Counted from the first letter of the stretch, positions 25,534 to 37,877 are shown. The stretch is DNA of 64,000 nt from Dillenia suffruticosa (GCA_033439265.1 JAVTVX010000031.1:1039501-1103500), one strand, 5' to 3'. Made by a program: numbers and translations. Notes: a model not told the origin generated them from the letters alone.

Positions 25534-26569
25534 CCATCCAAATGGTTATGAATGAAGATAGAACAAGATCATTAATGTCAATCATACAAGGGTGCGTTGG
25601 GTAAGTAAAAATTAAATTTAATTAAAATTAGGTAATTTTAATAAAACATTATTATTATAATAATTAATTTATACCCTTTTATGTAGAAATTCAATTTAAA
25701 TTCTAAAATTTCTATAATGAAAATTTTTACTTGATTTTAAATAGTTTTATAAATAATATAAAATAATGATAACAATAAGTTGAATCAAATTTGAAATTCT
25801 CCAAATGTTCAAAAACTTCCTCCAAAAGTTCATTATAGACCTTCATGTGGAGGTTTTGATCAATTATGCACAACTGGACATCCAACTCTTCCATTGTAGA
25901 CCATCCTCGATGCCTCCAAAATTTGAAAATTTTGATCAATATTTTAGTTTTGATTTTCATTTTCATTTTGAATGAGTTTTGTTCGGAGGGTTAATAATTT
26001 AGAAAAATTTTTTTAAAAAATGTTTTAATCATATTGATATATGCAGAACAAATACCGCTATTTTTAATTATCATTTTCTTGATATTTTAAATGTTCATAG
26101 TTTTGAGTATTTATTTTGCAATGAGTTGGTTAAATCTGGCTTTTGAAGTCTCTCATTTCTCATTCAACTTGCTTGCTTGAGTAACACTATTAATCATTAT
26201 TAGTAATGTGTTATTTCTCCTTATTATATGACTGTTCTTCAATGTTCTTAAGTGTCAATTTTGTTTATATGCATTACTATCTCTTCCTACTAGTGAGTCG
26301 ACTACACTATAAATTCTTTTCTTAAATCAATTTAATTAAGTTTATCTTCAAATTCTTTTCTTAATCAATCTAACCATATTTTATTCATCATTAAAATCTA
26401 TAAATATACTAACAATCTTTCCCTTTTTTATAATGACAAAATATATTAGTTTAAACGAGTTGAATGAAATTGAAAAATGTATTTAGAGTTTTTTACAATC
26501 GCACGATACCATTGCAATTGAAAGGGAAGATTTATAGAAATGTAATAAGACATATCTTATTATATAGTA

Positions 26570-27160
26570 TCAAGTGTTAGACTATTAAACAATAATAAGA
26601 GTATAAAATGGATATAACTGAAATAAAAATATTCATATAGTTATGTAATAAAACTATAAAAGATTGAATTAGAAATGAAATGATATATATTAAGTTGAGA
26701 GTGAATTCAATTAAGAATATGATACAAGAGTATCGTTTAAATTGATTTGAACATATATAACAAAAATAAAAAAACATAACAGTTAGGAGGAGTGAAACCT
26801 TAAATATAAAAGATTTAGTGAAAACGTCATGGTAAACTATTAAAAATCTGAACGTAAATTATCCGTAAAAATATAAATATTAAGAATTTAGTTGAGAAAA
26901 TAATTTTAGAGAGAAATAAATGGCGTAAGAGAATTCGAATCAATTAAATCAATTTTTTTATTATTTTAAGTTTTCATGGATAGTTCATTTTTATTTCTTT
27001 TTTTCATTATTTTTATTTTTTTAATATTTTTTTCTCTATTTTTACTTTCTAAATTTAATTGTATTTTTTTTAATTTTTAATTTTTTTATATTATATTTGT
27101 TTCTCAAATGGTTAACCCAAAATTTGAGATTAAATCTCAGATTGTTGTTATTGTTTCCAA
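26570..27160 (+). mobile_element. RTE LINE 3' end, 5'-truncated and heavily decayed
   Basis: Read on the plus strand, with stops, the sequence follows the C-terminal domain seen in the other RTE copies: TE.K..., KDRIRNEMI-like, then a FGHVQ-like segment, and it closes ERNKWRKRIRIN (compare the end of copy 2, MNEWRTRFQIN). Downstream are the family's T-rich stretch, TTTCTCAAATGG....AAATTTGAGATTAA and a TTGTTGTTATTG tail. It is much more diverged than copies 1 and 2. Confidence 0.7.
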
Positions 27161-27779
27161 AAATCGATTCTTTTAGAAAATACTAAAGACGAAAGCAAGA
27201 AATAGTTTTTAGTTATACTACCAAGAGGCAGACATAGCACACGTTGTGCAATGTGTGTCACGAAAAGAAACAGTTAAAAACAATTATAATTTGTTAGGTT
27301 TATGATATAGCTACCAAATTATAGATAATACATTCCAAAATATTAAGATTTAACTTATAATCAAATATTTTGATAATTTTTAAATCTTTTTTAACATATT
27401 TAGGAGTTTTTAAATTTTAAAACTAAAATCGGTTCGGATCAATCTTATCTTTGAGACTTACATTATCTAAATGTGTTAAGATTTAAAGTTTCAAAAGGAT
27501 ATCTAAGTCTTAAAGTAAAGCGGCAGATGGAAATGATGAACAAATACTAAATAGAGACGTGAACAGATTTAAATAATTTTTTGACTTTTTTAGACAGAGA
27601 TCACGTATTGGTCACGTAAAAGAACGATCATGCTCATTAATTTTTTTCTTTTATATTTAAAGTTAGTGCGGGGTGCCCACAAAATGTGGATTATATTTTT
27701 TTTATTATACAAATACTTGTTAGATCTATATTTAACTAAATATCTAAACTAAATTATTGTATAAATCAATAAAAAATAC

Positions 27780-28500
27780 GATATAAATAAACGAGACTAA
27801 CTGCTTGACTTTTAAAAAAAACTAATGAGTAAGATAAAAAAGAGTAATAAGTGAACTAAAAATGTAATAGAAATAAATAGACGACTATCCATGTCGTAAA
27901 AAAATAAAAGGGGAAAATCAATTTAAAAAAAAAGATGAACGATTTAAGAGAAAAAAAATAGACAAAAAAAAAAGAATAAGAAGTTGAATGTAAAAAAAAG
28001 AAATAAAAAACTATGGCCTAAAAATTAAGAAGTGACAATTCATAAGGCCAAAAAAAGGAGAAAAATAAATATTTAAAAAAGACGATGGAGTTAAGTGCAA
28101 AAAAAAAATAGATAAAAAAAAGAATAAGAATTTGAATGGACAAGTGGAGCCAAAAAGGGAGAGAAAAACCTATATAAAAAAACGAAGGATTTAAGGAAAA
28201 AAGGGTAAAAAAATAAAAAGAAGAAGGTTCTGAATAAAAAAAATGGGTAAGAAAAGAGGAATAATCTGAATGAAAAAAATGATAAAAAATGAAAAAACAA
28301 GAATGAAAAAAAAAAAAAACTATGGTCAACAAGCGAGACAAAAAAAATAAAAATGGAAAAAATTATGTCCCAAAAAAATGAAAAACCGAAGTAAAAAACA
28401 AAATCGGGTAAAAAAATAAAATAAGAAAAAAATTCAAATGGAAAAAATGAATAAAAAAAGAGAAAGGATTTAAATGAAAAATCTGGAGTCCCAAAAATAG
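27780..28500. repeat. A-rich degenerate repeat block
   Basis: About 700 bp of A-dominated sequence contains recurring short phrases, such as AGAATAAGAA(G/T)TTGAATG, AAAACTATGG and GGATTTAAG.AAAA, at irregular spacing. It is not coding; lysine-rich frames on one strand and Phe-rich frames on the other are by-products. Confidence 0.7.
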
Positions 28501-29099
28501 GACGGCGACACCCACCCCACTTTTTATTTTATACCCAGATAAAATCTTATTTTTTAGAACAAATTTCCTTCCTATTGAAGGCTATTCTTACCAATACTAT
28601 CAATATTTTTATAATGGTTTTTTTTTTCGGTGCAAATTCAAATTCACATAAATTACCAAGGCTACCTTTTTTCTTTTTTTTTTTCTCGTTCAAACCATAT
28701 ATTTGTCACAGTAAATGGATACATTCTAATGCAACCTTGTTCTCTTCTTAGTTTGTAAAAGCTTATGCATAACAAAGTTTATATATATTAAAATTGATTT
28801 TCTGATATCAACTCTCCATATATATATATATATATTTCAAACTGTTTTTATATTTCAATAATACATGTAATTATTAATAAAAATATGATTTATGAAAGGT
28901 CTTCGTTCTAAAATTTCTCTCTTTTTGTTAATGAAGGAAAATTATAATTTTTCAAATTTAAATTCTCATTTTATGTTAGTCCACCCATCAAATATTTCAC
29001 AAGAATTTTCATGAAAAATATATATCTTACTATTATAGAAAAAAACAAGTGGGGGAGGGGGTGTGGGAGGAAGTGCCACGTCGGATGGAAACAGTATGC

Positions 29100-30420
29100 A
29101 ATTGTTCTCTTTTTTTTTTTTTCTCTTTTTTTGGATTTCTTTTTTTTACCCATTTATCTTTTTTTTTTTTTTTTTTACCTTTTTTACCTTTCCCCTTTCT
29201 TTCTTTTTTGTTTTTTTTGTTTTTTTTGTTTTTTTTTTACTTTTTTTTGGGTTTCTTCTTCTTTATTTTTTTTCCACCCTTCACCCTTCATTTTTTTCAC
29301 TCATTTTTTTTTTAGGTTCCACGGTTACCATTTTGTTAATATTCTTTTTTTAACTTCTTTTTTTTTTTCACTCATTTACCCATTTTTTTGCTTCTTTTTT
29401 TTTACTTCTTTTTTTTTACCCTTCACCCTTCCCTCCCTTTTTTTTTTAACATTTTTTGGGTTTTTTCTTTTTTTTTTTTCATCCTTTACCTTTCTTTTTT
29501 TTTTCTTTTTTTTTTTAAGTTCCACTGTTACCGATTTACTACTGTTCCTATTTTTCTTTCTTTTTTGGGGTTTTTTCTTCCCTTTTTTTTTTACTTCTTT
29601 TTTTTTTTCACCCTTCACATTTTTTTGTTTCTTTTTTTTTCACTCTCCACCATTTTTTTCATTTTTTTCTTTTGGGTTCCACTATTACTAATTTGTTACT
29701 ATTCTTTTTTTTTTACTTCTTTTTTTGTTTCTTCTTTTTTTTTTTACTCTTTTTTTTCCCCACCCTTCACCCTCCATTTTTTTTATTTTTTTACTTTTTT
29801 TGGGTCTCTTTTATTTCACTTTTTTTTTGGATTCCAAATTATCGGTTTATTACTATTCCTTTTTTTGTTTTCTTCTTTTTCTTCTTTACTTTTTTTTCTT
29901 CCTTCACTATTTTTCCTTATTAATCTATCTCTTCTCCTCTCTCCGCTTTTTTTTCATTTCTTTTTTGTGGGTTTCACTATTTTCACAACTCTTTCTGAAA
30001 GTCCCTCCTCCTCTTAATGCCTCTTGATTCAATTTGATTTTTTTCTAGTCATTTTCTTTTTTTTTTTACCATTTTTTATTATCTAATTTACTAAAATACT
30101 CTCCGATAAAAAACTATGTGCATGTACAATTACACACCATTGAATATTTTTTAAAAAATTAAAACAAGTGGGGAGGGAGAGATGAGAGGAATTACCACCT
30201 TGAATAGGAACAGTTTGCTACTATTCCTTTTTTTGGGTTTCTTCTTTCTTTTTTTTTTCATCCTTTATCTTGTAGTTTTTTTCTTTTTTTTTTTTTCACT
30301 GCTTTTTTTGGGTTCCCCTGTTACCCGTTTCCGCCTATTTCCATTTTTTTTTGGTTTTTTTTTTTTTTTTTTTTTTACTTTTTTTTTCACTCTTTTATCC
30401 TTTTCTTTCGACAATTGTAA
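29100..30420. repeat. Pyrimidine-rich degenerate minisatellite, about 140-200 bp unit
   Basis: The T/C-dominated tract is broken by a recurring anchor resembling GGGTTCCACTATTAC followed by ATTTGTTACTATTC. The anchor is seen near 29314, 29517, 29673 and 29830, with weaker copies near 29968 and 30310. An A/G-rich boundary phrase (AAAACAAGTGGGG...ACAGT.TGC) occurs at both 29042-29115 and about 30160-30222. Long Phe-rich open frames across it are low-complexity artefacts. Confidence 0.75.
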
Positions 30421-30564
30421 CGCAGGCATAAACCCGGTCAGAACCCTCCTGGTATTTTAAAATTAATCTTTACAGGCGTTCGTTTGGGTCCGGGTTTTAA
30501 AACGGTTAAGATTTGACGAGAAGCAAGGTGGCGTTTAAAGGCGAGTTGGAAGGGAAAACAAAAG

Positions 30565-30849
30565 ATGGAAGTAGGAAAGGGCGAGCGCGAGGGCGAAGGA
30601 AGATGCGAGCGCCTGCAGCGGTCGCTGACGGAGTGTCACCGGCGGATTCCGGCGGGGCCGGGACGAGAGGTGGCTTGCAGGCACCTGAACAGGTCCTTCG
30701 CTGAATGCTTGGTGTCCATGATCTGTCCGGACGAGTCGGAGGCTGTTAAATCATTCTGCTCCAGCAGCGGCACTTCTCACAAGCGCTCTCTCTGCCAACA
30801 AGCTCAGCTCTCTCTCTCCCTCTGTCTCTCTTTTCATCAACAGCCCTAA
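30565..30849 (+). CDS. CX9C-repeat (CHCH-type) small protein, probably mitochondrial intermembrane space
   Basis: Single-exon, 94-residue cysteine-rich protein. Cysteines are spaced C14-X9-C24 and C38-X9-C48, the classic twin CX9C (coiled-coil-helix-coiled-coil-helix) arrangement. C54-X10-C65 and C77-X9-C87 follow, with two more helical hairpin-like segments. Proteins of this type are imported into the mitochondrial intermembrane space and oxidised by the Mia40/Erv1 relay, and many serve respiratory-chain assembly. The sequence CERLQRSLTECHRRIPAGP and CRHLNRSFAEC matches an uncharacterised plant family that I recognise by pattern but cannot name. The ATG at 30565 (AAAGATGGAAG) gives the start just before the first helix. 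There is no cleavable signal peptide, as expected. The gene follows directly on the pyrimidine-rich repeat block. Confidence 0.8.
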   Translation: MEVGKGEREGEGRCERLQRSLTECHRRIPAGPGREVACRHLNRSFAECLVSMICPDESEAVKSFCSSSGTSHKRSLCQQAQLSLSLCLSFHQQP

Positions 30850-33379
30850 TTTCATTCCCCAAGTAATTCCCTTTTCCCAACTGAAATTATTTTATTATAG
30901 AACCTGATGCATTTGACAATCTAGGGTTGTTTGATTGTTTCTTACCCCTTTTTTCCTAGATGTAATTGTGATTTTATGCTGTTTTCAAAGACTAATTAAC
31001 CCTTCTTTTTTTACCTAAATATTTTGTCGAAGAATAAACTCAAATAAACTGTAGGAAATGCGGATATGCTTTGACAGAATTTTCGTGGAGATAGAGAAAA
31101 TATCATGGCTCTCAAACCACCAAATCTCGAACTCCCACATTTTTTTTTTCAATTTATTTGATCACTTGCCTTTCTGAAATCCAACATGTATCAAGAATTT
31201 CTCTGTTTTGGAAGGAGCCCCTTAATCTTACTGTCCATTTTGATTACTGGTCAAATCTTCACCAACACTACAGAGGACATTCCTGTATGACTTGAGAGCA
31301 ACAAAAGTAGCAAAATCAGATGGAGCAGCAAAAGTGAAATTAAGACTTCCCACAAAGTTAAGAAAGAGCATTCACAGATTTTTGATACTACCTTTAAATT
31401 ATCTCTGAGCTATGATTTAACATTGTAGCTTGAGCTTTACCCCATTGAGCTCATTCGAAGCCTCCAGTTTTGGAAGCCAATTTTGAGAATTGAACTGAAT
31501 TTACCAGAGTTTAAAGGAGTAACCTGTTGCCTTTGTCAGTTAAGGATAAGGATATCACCCTTTGCCTGAATATTTTATGACCAGCCACATGGCATATTTT
31601 GAACATTTATTATTACAAGGATACAACATTAAATGTTAATTTGATTTATAGAATTACGTACTTATGATTATCTATTGGTAAAGCTTTCCTATAACTATTC
31701 AAACATGGCAAATGAAAAGTTACATGGTTCGAAATTACTGCCGGTGAGATTATTCTTTTTGATTGAGACTGTTATAAACATCTTAAACAATAGAAACTAC
31801 TAAAACCTATTTCATGCACTGTGCATCTTCGTTTACATAGTTCAGTGTCAGTGAATGTTAAACTCTTTTTCCCTGCAACATTGGGGTTTTTCAGCTGCTG
31901 TTGCAGCTTCTGGTTAACATCTTCATTTCCTTATTCTGTTACTTTGTGGACTTTTCGCATCGTCTTACAAGCCCTCAGCTTACATGTCTGTGGTTTTCTT
32001 ATCAGTTAAATGCTCCTTGATACAATGTCTGGAGTTCTCTCCTGAAGTACATCTTCCCCATGTAGTGGGGACATCCTTTTTGGCAGCTTCTTAAACTTCA
32101 ATATCATCTCTCGGAGCTGGAAAGAATTGCCATTGTTTCAGCTCTGGGGCTGAATACTACTGCATTGCTGCCACACTGCTCCTGCATCATCATTTTGGCC
32201 TTCTTAACCATTAAGAATTGGTCATAGTTTGGGAATTATAAGCATCTCTACAGATCTAGCCTCCTGTTCCAGTCATCTCCCTCGCTTAAACTAGCTTTTA
32301 CCATTTGAAAACTAAATCAGAATTTTGGTTGTCAATCCTTTTTTTCCTCCTTTAAAGCAGAAACCATGCTGGACACCAACTTATTCACTTTACACTTTGA
32401 ATGTGTGAGACCAGAAAAGCCACCTCCCTCCTAGTTGACCTCCTTATTCAACTTTTCTGCTGCTTGATTACCAGCCTCAAATCTAAAAATAGGACGTAGT
32501 GGTGGACCATGTGAACCCAGTGTTAAACTAGTCAACAAGCCGTTTTTTTCTTGCAGAACTACCTACTGAGCCTGAACCAGGCTTGTAATGGTTCTATGGG
32601 CCTCCAAAATCTGAAGCTCATTCAGCTCTTTCCTGTCAAGTAAGCCTCAGTGCATCTGGATCAACTTCAGGGCTACCCTTTTAAAGAAAATTTCTGGCCA
32701 ACGAATAAGAACTGTAGATTTAATGTACTATTTCAAAGAATACGGTATCTGTGCATAAATTGCAAAAGCTATTTGATCCTATATCAACTGAAACAAATGG
32801 TAGAAGTACCAAATAAGTGCTAAATCACAATCCTAATATGAGCCAAAGTAATCACTTCAGAAGTCCTAGAAGCAAAACCATGCATAAAGATGAGGAAAAT
32901 TATCTTACACATTTCTATAACAAATATGCCTTAAATTGGAATTTTGTTTGAAATAAATGCAGAAAACTCTTTCAATTATATTCCCTTGCTTGCCTCTTCC
33001 TTTCAGTTCCGAACTTTGTAAGAAGAATCTAAGAAATCTAACAGGAAATACACTGCTTACTAAGAACAACAAAACCCAGGCTAAAGAAACAAAAAGTATA
33101 TTTATAGTAAAATGTTATGGAAATTCTGCTGTTTACTCATCTTAGACCTGGTTCTAAAACAAGCATTAAGGGTGGACTTGAACCCATGTGAAAGTGTCTG
33201 TGTAGTGCATTGTCATTGTCGAGGGCCAGAAGATGAGCTGAAGTATTCAGTTTGTCAATTGCAAAACTCGTAATTGACCAAAAAAGGGGAAAATTGAAAA
33301 AACAATGATTTGTCTGGCTGCTTTTAGTTGATGATGGTTGGCTTTCATTTATAAAATTCAGGTCCACTGAAAGCATCCT
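30850..33379. other. Intergenic sequence after the CX9C gene, no gene seen
   Basis: This probably contains the 3' untranslated region of the CX9C gene in its first few hundred bases. No coding similarity, RNA gene or complete repeat was recognised. Confidence 0.5.
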
Positions 33380-34284
33380 TTGTGCCCGTTTTCTCTATCT
33401 GCTTTTCGCCCACGTTCTCGGTCGCCCTTATTTGCACGCGTTCGGTCACTCTCTCAAGCACACACTATTGTTATTGCTGGCACATGCTTGGTCATTGTGT
33501 CACGGATCAACTCTACTTACACACAGCGTGTGCGACACTAACACTCCTTAAGACTAACTAAAAGATGTTGCTAGTTCAGCATATGCTCGATGGATTTCTA
33601 AGTGTTTGGAAAGTGATAAAGGAAGGCAACTGAGGAAACTTGTAGAGAACTTTGTTTGCTTGATTGCTTGATTGCTTGATTGCTACAAAGGCCTATTTAT
33701 AGGCAAGCTAAAGAGTTCTTGATAGTTCTGGAGAATTCTACAAAATTGCCCACAATACTTTATCTCTATAACTTCTCTAGACTATTCTAGAAGTCCCTAC
33801 ACAATTCTACACTATACAAGCCTCTTATCTACAAGTCTAGGGCTTTCTACAACATTCAAGAGTGATCTAGAGTGTTCTGGAAACTCCATGGTTTTTGGGC
33901 CTCTTGGGCCAAGAATTGGACTGGGAATGTGCAGTCCATGTCATTCTCCCCCATTTGAGTTAGACATCGTTCTTGATAGGTCTCAAGTAGTCTATGAAGT
34001 TCATGGCAAAGACTATTATAATCGTCTAATGGGGCAATAGAGAATGTGGTCATACCTGTCCATTGGCCCATCCGGACTGGCATGTTCTTGGCTTCCCCCT
34101 CGAGGGATGTCCACTTGCCATTTACACCCTTGAACTGCCCCTTTGTCGGCATCCACATTAGCCCCAACTTGCATGTAGTGTGCCGGTTCATGTAGCGTCC
34201 GAGGGAACTCTTTACTAGTATTCTGCAAATGAGCAAGAGTATCGTGTGAAACAATTAACCCAAGAAGTTCACTCTTGGTCAAAC
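33380..34284 (-). mobile_element. Fossil LTR retrotransposon end (Ty3/gypsy-like), one LTR plus a short internal remnant
   Basis: On the minus strand an LTR begins TGACATGG at 33943, directly after a polypurine tract (AAATGGGGGAGAA). It contains a TATAAATAGG box near 33700 and extends to an uncertain end around 33380. Upstream of the tract is an internal remnant resembling the gag-protease linker of Ty3 elements (VRMGQWTGMTTFSIAPLDDY). The polymerase region is absent and no second LTR was found nearby. The element is broken and mostly lost; its age could not be estimated because there is no LTR pair. An 8-bp tandem GCTTGATT motif lies inside the LTR near 33655-33683. Confidence 0.65.
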
Positions 34285-35975
34285 TGATCTTAAGCCAGGA
34301 GATTCTCTAAAAAAATATTAAGAAGAGCGACCATGTCCCTAAAATCACCCCTATCCTCTTTACAAAAGAGGAGAATATCATCTGCAAACTGATGATTGGA
34401 CATCACAACTAGAGAAAATATAAGCGTGAATCCCTCTTAATCATCTTACTTGAGGGGTTTACGACGAGTAAAAAGAAAAGGAGAACGAAGGCGATCTTGT
34501 CCTAACCCCTGGGACACTGATACCCAAGTTTTTGGCTCTCCATTAATATAAACAGAGAAGTAAGCCAAAACTCAAAACATCCTCTAATCCATCTTCTCCG
34601 GCAAGTCCCAAAACCCTGATTCTCCAACACATTATTTAAAATACTTCAACTAACTCTCTAATTAGCTTTTGCAAATTTTAACCTCAAAACAACGCCCATA
34701 TCATCCTTTTTAACAATATCAGCAATCTTGTTGGCCATAAGTACAACATCTATAATATATCAATAAAAGCACTTCAAGCACCACACAATCTATTTAACTA
34801 AAACTTTAGTTAAAAGATAAAGAGTGGTAATCAAAATGATGGGTTTGAAATCCTTCAACTTCAGATAGCGAGATTTCTTAAGTATAAGGGTAGTAAAAGT
34901 AAAAACTCATGTACTTTCCTACCACCGCATTGATATAAAACTCATCAAATAATAAAATCCTCACAAATTACATACTATCAAAATCGAAACTGTCCCTATC
35001 TCATCCCTCTCAAAAGGCCTCTCTAACCATGCGGTTCTCAAACTCTTGATAGGAAACCTATCAATCCCATCAATAATAGGGAGAGCCATATCCTCCATGG
35101 TGTGCAAGTCCTTGTAAAAGGTCATAATAGTTTCCTCAATGGAGGCAATATTGGTGATCACATTACCCTCATCATCCTCTATTTCTCTTATGGATCTCTT
35201 TTGCCTTGTACCATTGGCTACTTCATGAAAAAACCTGGTATTAATATCCCTCTCACAGACCCACTCTGGGTGAGATTATCGGTACAAGCTGACTTCCTCG
35301 TTAAAAATGAGCTCCTCACTATCTTAGATTCGCCTTATGACTAGAAAGATCCCCATTCAAACCTCACTCTACCTCTAACATATCTATCTATGGAACTCTT
35401 TTGCCTCGTACTATTGGCTACTTGATGAAAAAACCTGGTATTTTTAATATCCCTCTCTCGGACCCACTTTGGGTGAGATTTCCGCGCAAGCTAACTTCCT
35501 CCTTCAAGGTGAGCCCCTCACATTAGAATTCTCCCTATGACTAGAAAGATCCCTATTCAAACCTCCCTCTTCTTTTTGATATCCATCTCTCGGACCCACA
35601 TATCTATCTTTTTGATATCCCTAAGAATATAACTTTTTCAATATCACCAAAGACCTCCTCATTCCAATTCTTAAGTGCTTGCTTTAACTTATTTAGCTTT
35701 CTCATTAATTTGAACTCCTCCCACCCTACTACACCAATATCTCTCCATGATGACTTGATTTTCCGAAGGTCTTTATGAGATAACCACATGTTCAATCTAA
35801 AGGGTGTGGGATCTGAGTTGATTTGATTAGACTTCAACAAAACAGGAAAAATGGTCTGATGTGGTTCTAGTGACTGTTTCGCATCTTAAATTAGAGAAAT
35901 GGGATTCCAAACATTAGAACAAAGAAAATCATCAATACGAGAAGCACCCCAATGCTCCCTGGTAACTGATCAAAG
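34285..35975 (-). mobile_element. L1-type LINE fragment (endonuclease end plus reverse transcriptase)
   Basis: Read on the minus strand from right to left: an endonuclease C-terminus (SRIDDFLCSN near 35960); PTPFRLNMWLSHKDL and GWEEFKLMRKL (35840-35604); the linker TNIASIEETIMTFYKDLH (35161-34961); reverse transcriptase motifs equivalent to LKDFKPI near 34850; then a LRSPFLF-like segment near 34480 and QFADDILLFCKED near 34390. Order and content are those of plant L1 elements, but the frame is interrupted many times and both ends are missing. Its left edge abuts the LTR fossil. Confidence 0.85.
35172..35571. repeat. 200 bp tandem duplication inside the L1 fragment
   Basis: Two units repeat at exactly 200 bp spacing: TTGCCT(T/C)GTAC.ATTGGCTAC at 35201 and 35401, and CTAGAAAGATCCC.ATTCAA at 35341 and 35541. 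A partial third copy of the TCTCGGACCCAC segment follows near 35590. The duplication arose after or during decay, since it breaks the linker coding region. Confidence 0.85.
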
Positions 35976-37877
35976 TAATTTAAGAATTGGACAAACGAAT
36001 ATCCTTTGTTTCGGAGAGTTTTGTACACAGAAAAAGCATTTTTAGGAACTACCTCATGGTATGATTCTAATCTGAGCAATGATAGATTCAACTTGTAACA
36101 TTGCATGTTCTTTATAATTGGGTTCATCCTTGAGGGTGGGATAAGATTGGAGTTCAAACCTGTTGGTTTGAAGTGTAGCGTAGGGCAAGTTACATTGCAT
36201 AAACTTCAGCTGCCTGTATTGAATTGAAATTAGACTGATATGCTTGATCTTAGGATGGAAGAATCACCTCAGACGGACCTATTTATGCATTAATTATGGG
36301 AGAGTGCACTATATGCTCTGAGTACACCACTTGTAATGCTGATAATTTTATATCTCTCAGTAATTTTTGTGTAAATCCAACAAGACAGTACAATTTTTTT
36401 TCTTTTCTCCTTTTTTTTTTTTTTTGAAATTTTCACTTGTGTACATTATATAGAACCTTTAAAAAACTTGAGAAAAGAATTTTCAATATGGAAAACAAAA
36501 TACGATTAATGGTGTTTGATATGCCACTAAACTGAAGATTCACCATAAATTTGAATTGTGAAAAGATACAGTACACATCTAAAATATTTTTTCAATTTTC
36601 ACTTTCCAAGACAATCTTTGCTTTTACCAGTTGGCAATTTTGAAAGGTTTCATTCTATTACAATTGGCAATTGCAAATTTGCATTCCTTTTATTTTATTT
36701 TATTTTGTTTTTCTATTCATGTGCAAACAAACTCTTAGTCTAAGAAAGGTTTTTCTATTCATATGCATTCCTTTTATTTTTAAAGGTTTCATCCTTGTGG
36801 ACTTGCATAACTTTTCTATCCTGCACACACACAATCAGCACCCCTCTTCTCTCCCTAGGAAGTGGATTTTGAAAACGCATTGTATTTATTTTATACTATC
36901 ATTATTTGTCTTCATAATTTATGCAAATGTTGTTCATGCACACATTTCTGTCTGTGTTGCTACTATTTTTAGGGGCAGTTGCAGATCGTAGAAGAGCTAT
37001 GCAAGTGCAGATTTCAGACAACTTGCATCAGTTCTTACCTTCCACACAGATGACTCTGTGAGCTGTGTCTTGAAGCCCACCATAATGTGATATATTGTTG
37101 TGGCAGAATATGTTCAATTTTCCAGCTTGTGAAGTCCAGAATGTGGGAATAGATGAATGGCGGCAAGTGCAGCTGTTAACTGCTGTTCTTCAATCAAGTG
37201 TCATTGGTCAAATATCAGTCACTTTAATGCACAATAGTGGCTGAATAAGTAAATTTGTTTCTTTCATACATGCAATAAGGGTTAGCCCAGAAGGTGGCAT
37301 TCTTATGTAAATGAAACTAACTATTCCAATGTACTCTTTGCCAAGTGCATCCCAGCCTTTGTACTTCTGTTTTTGCATGATGGAATATAGCCCCTCTTAG
37401 GGTCATTATCAGGGAACATGATGATACAGAAATACTTGTTAGAAGTGCTTGGAAAACAATGTCGGCCAACATTGCTGCGCCATGATTCTGTAAGATTAGA
37501 GAGAGAGAGAGGAAGTGCCCTATTGATTTGTGTAGATTGTATTTGGAAATTCTAATCCGACATTTGAATGTCCGGTTTGTAAGTGTCAGTTGGAACCCTT
37601 GGCAAAACATAGCAACTCTAGCCACGAAGAAAATAGCACATAATTATTTGTTCGAGCAATAGCAGTTATTACAGACCGACAAATCTTAGTTAAGTCACAC
37701 ATAATAACATGCAACCATCCTAGAAGAAAATGATAAGTCAATAGCACTCTTAATTTGTACTATGCATTTCTCAACAACAATGCATGAAAAAAGTAGATGT
37801 CTGCCCTGCAACCAGGTCATTCACAAAAGTACAAATAGTTGATAAGGCACTTATCGAGTTGCAAGTACATTGCTTTT
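35976..37877. other. Intergenic region between the L1 fragment and the GHR gene
   Basis: No gene is recognised. A stretch near 36970-37250 is less AT-rich and has a splice-acceptor-like TTTTTAG|GGG, but no conserved product. Bases just left of 37878 should hold the GHR 3' untranslated region. Confidence 0.45.

Noticed and set aside
28018-28341. Phe-rich minus-strand frame of 107 residues
   Set aside because: Shadow of the A-rich repeat block; no conserved motif.
29011-30027. Long Phe/Leu-rich open frames of 200 or more residues
   Set aside because: They are produced by the T-rich minisatellite. Composition is almost only F, L, S and C, with no domain or splice support.
37317-37625. 102-residue minus-strand frame downstream of GHR
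   Set aside because: No recognisable motif and no splice context; probably intergenic or downstream untranslated sequence.
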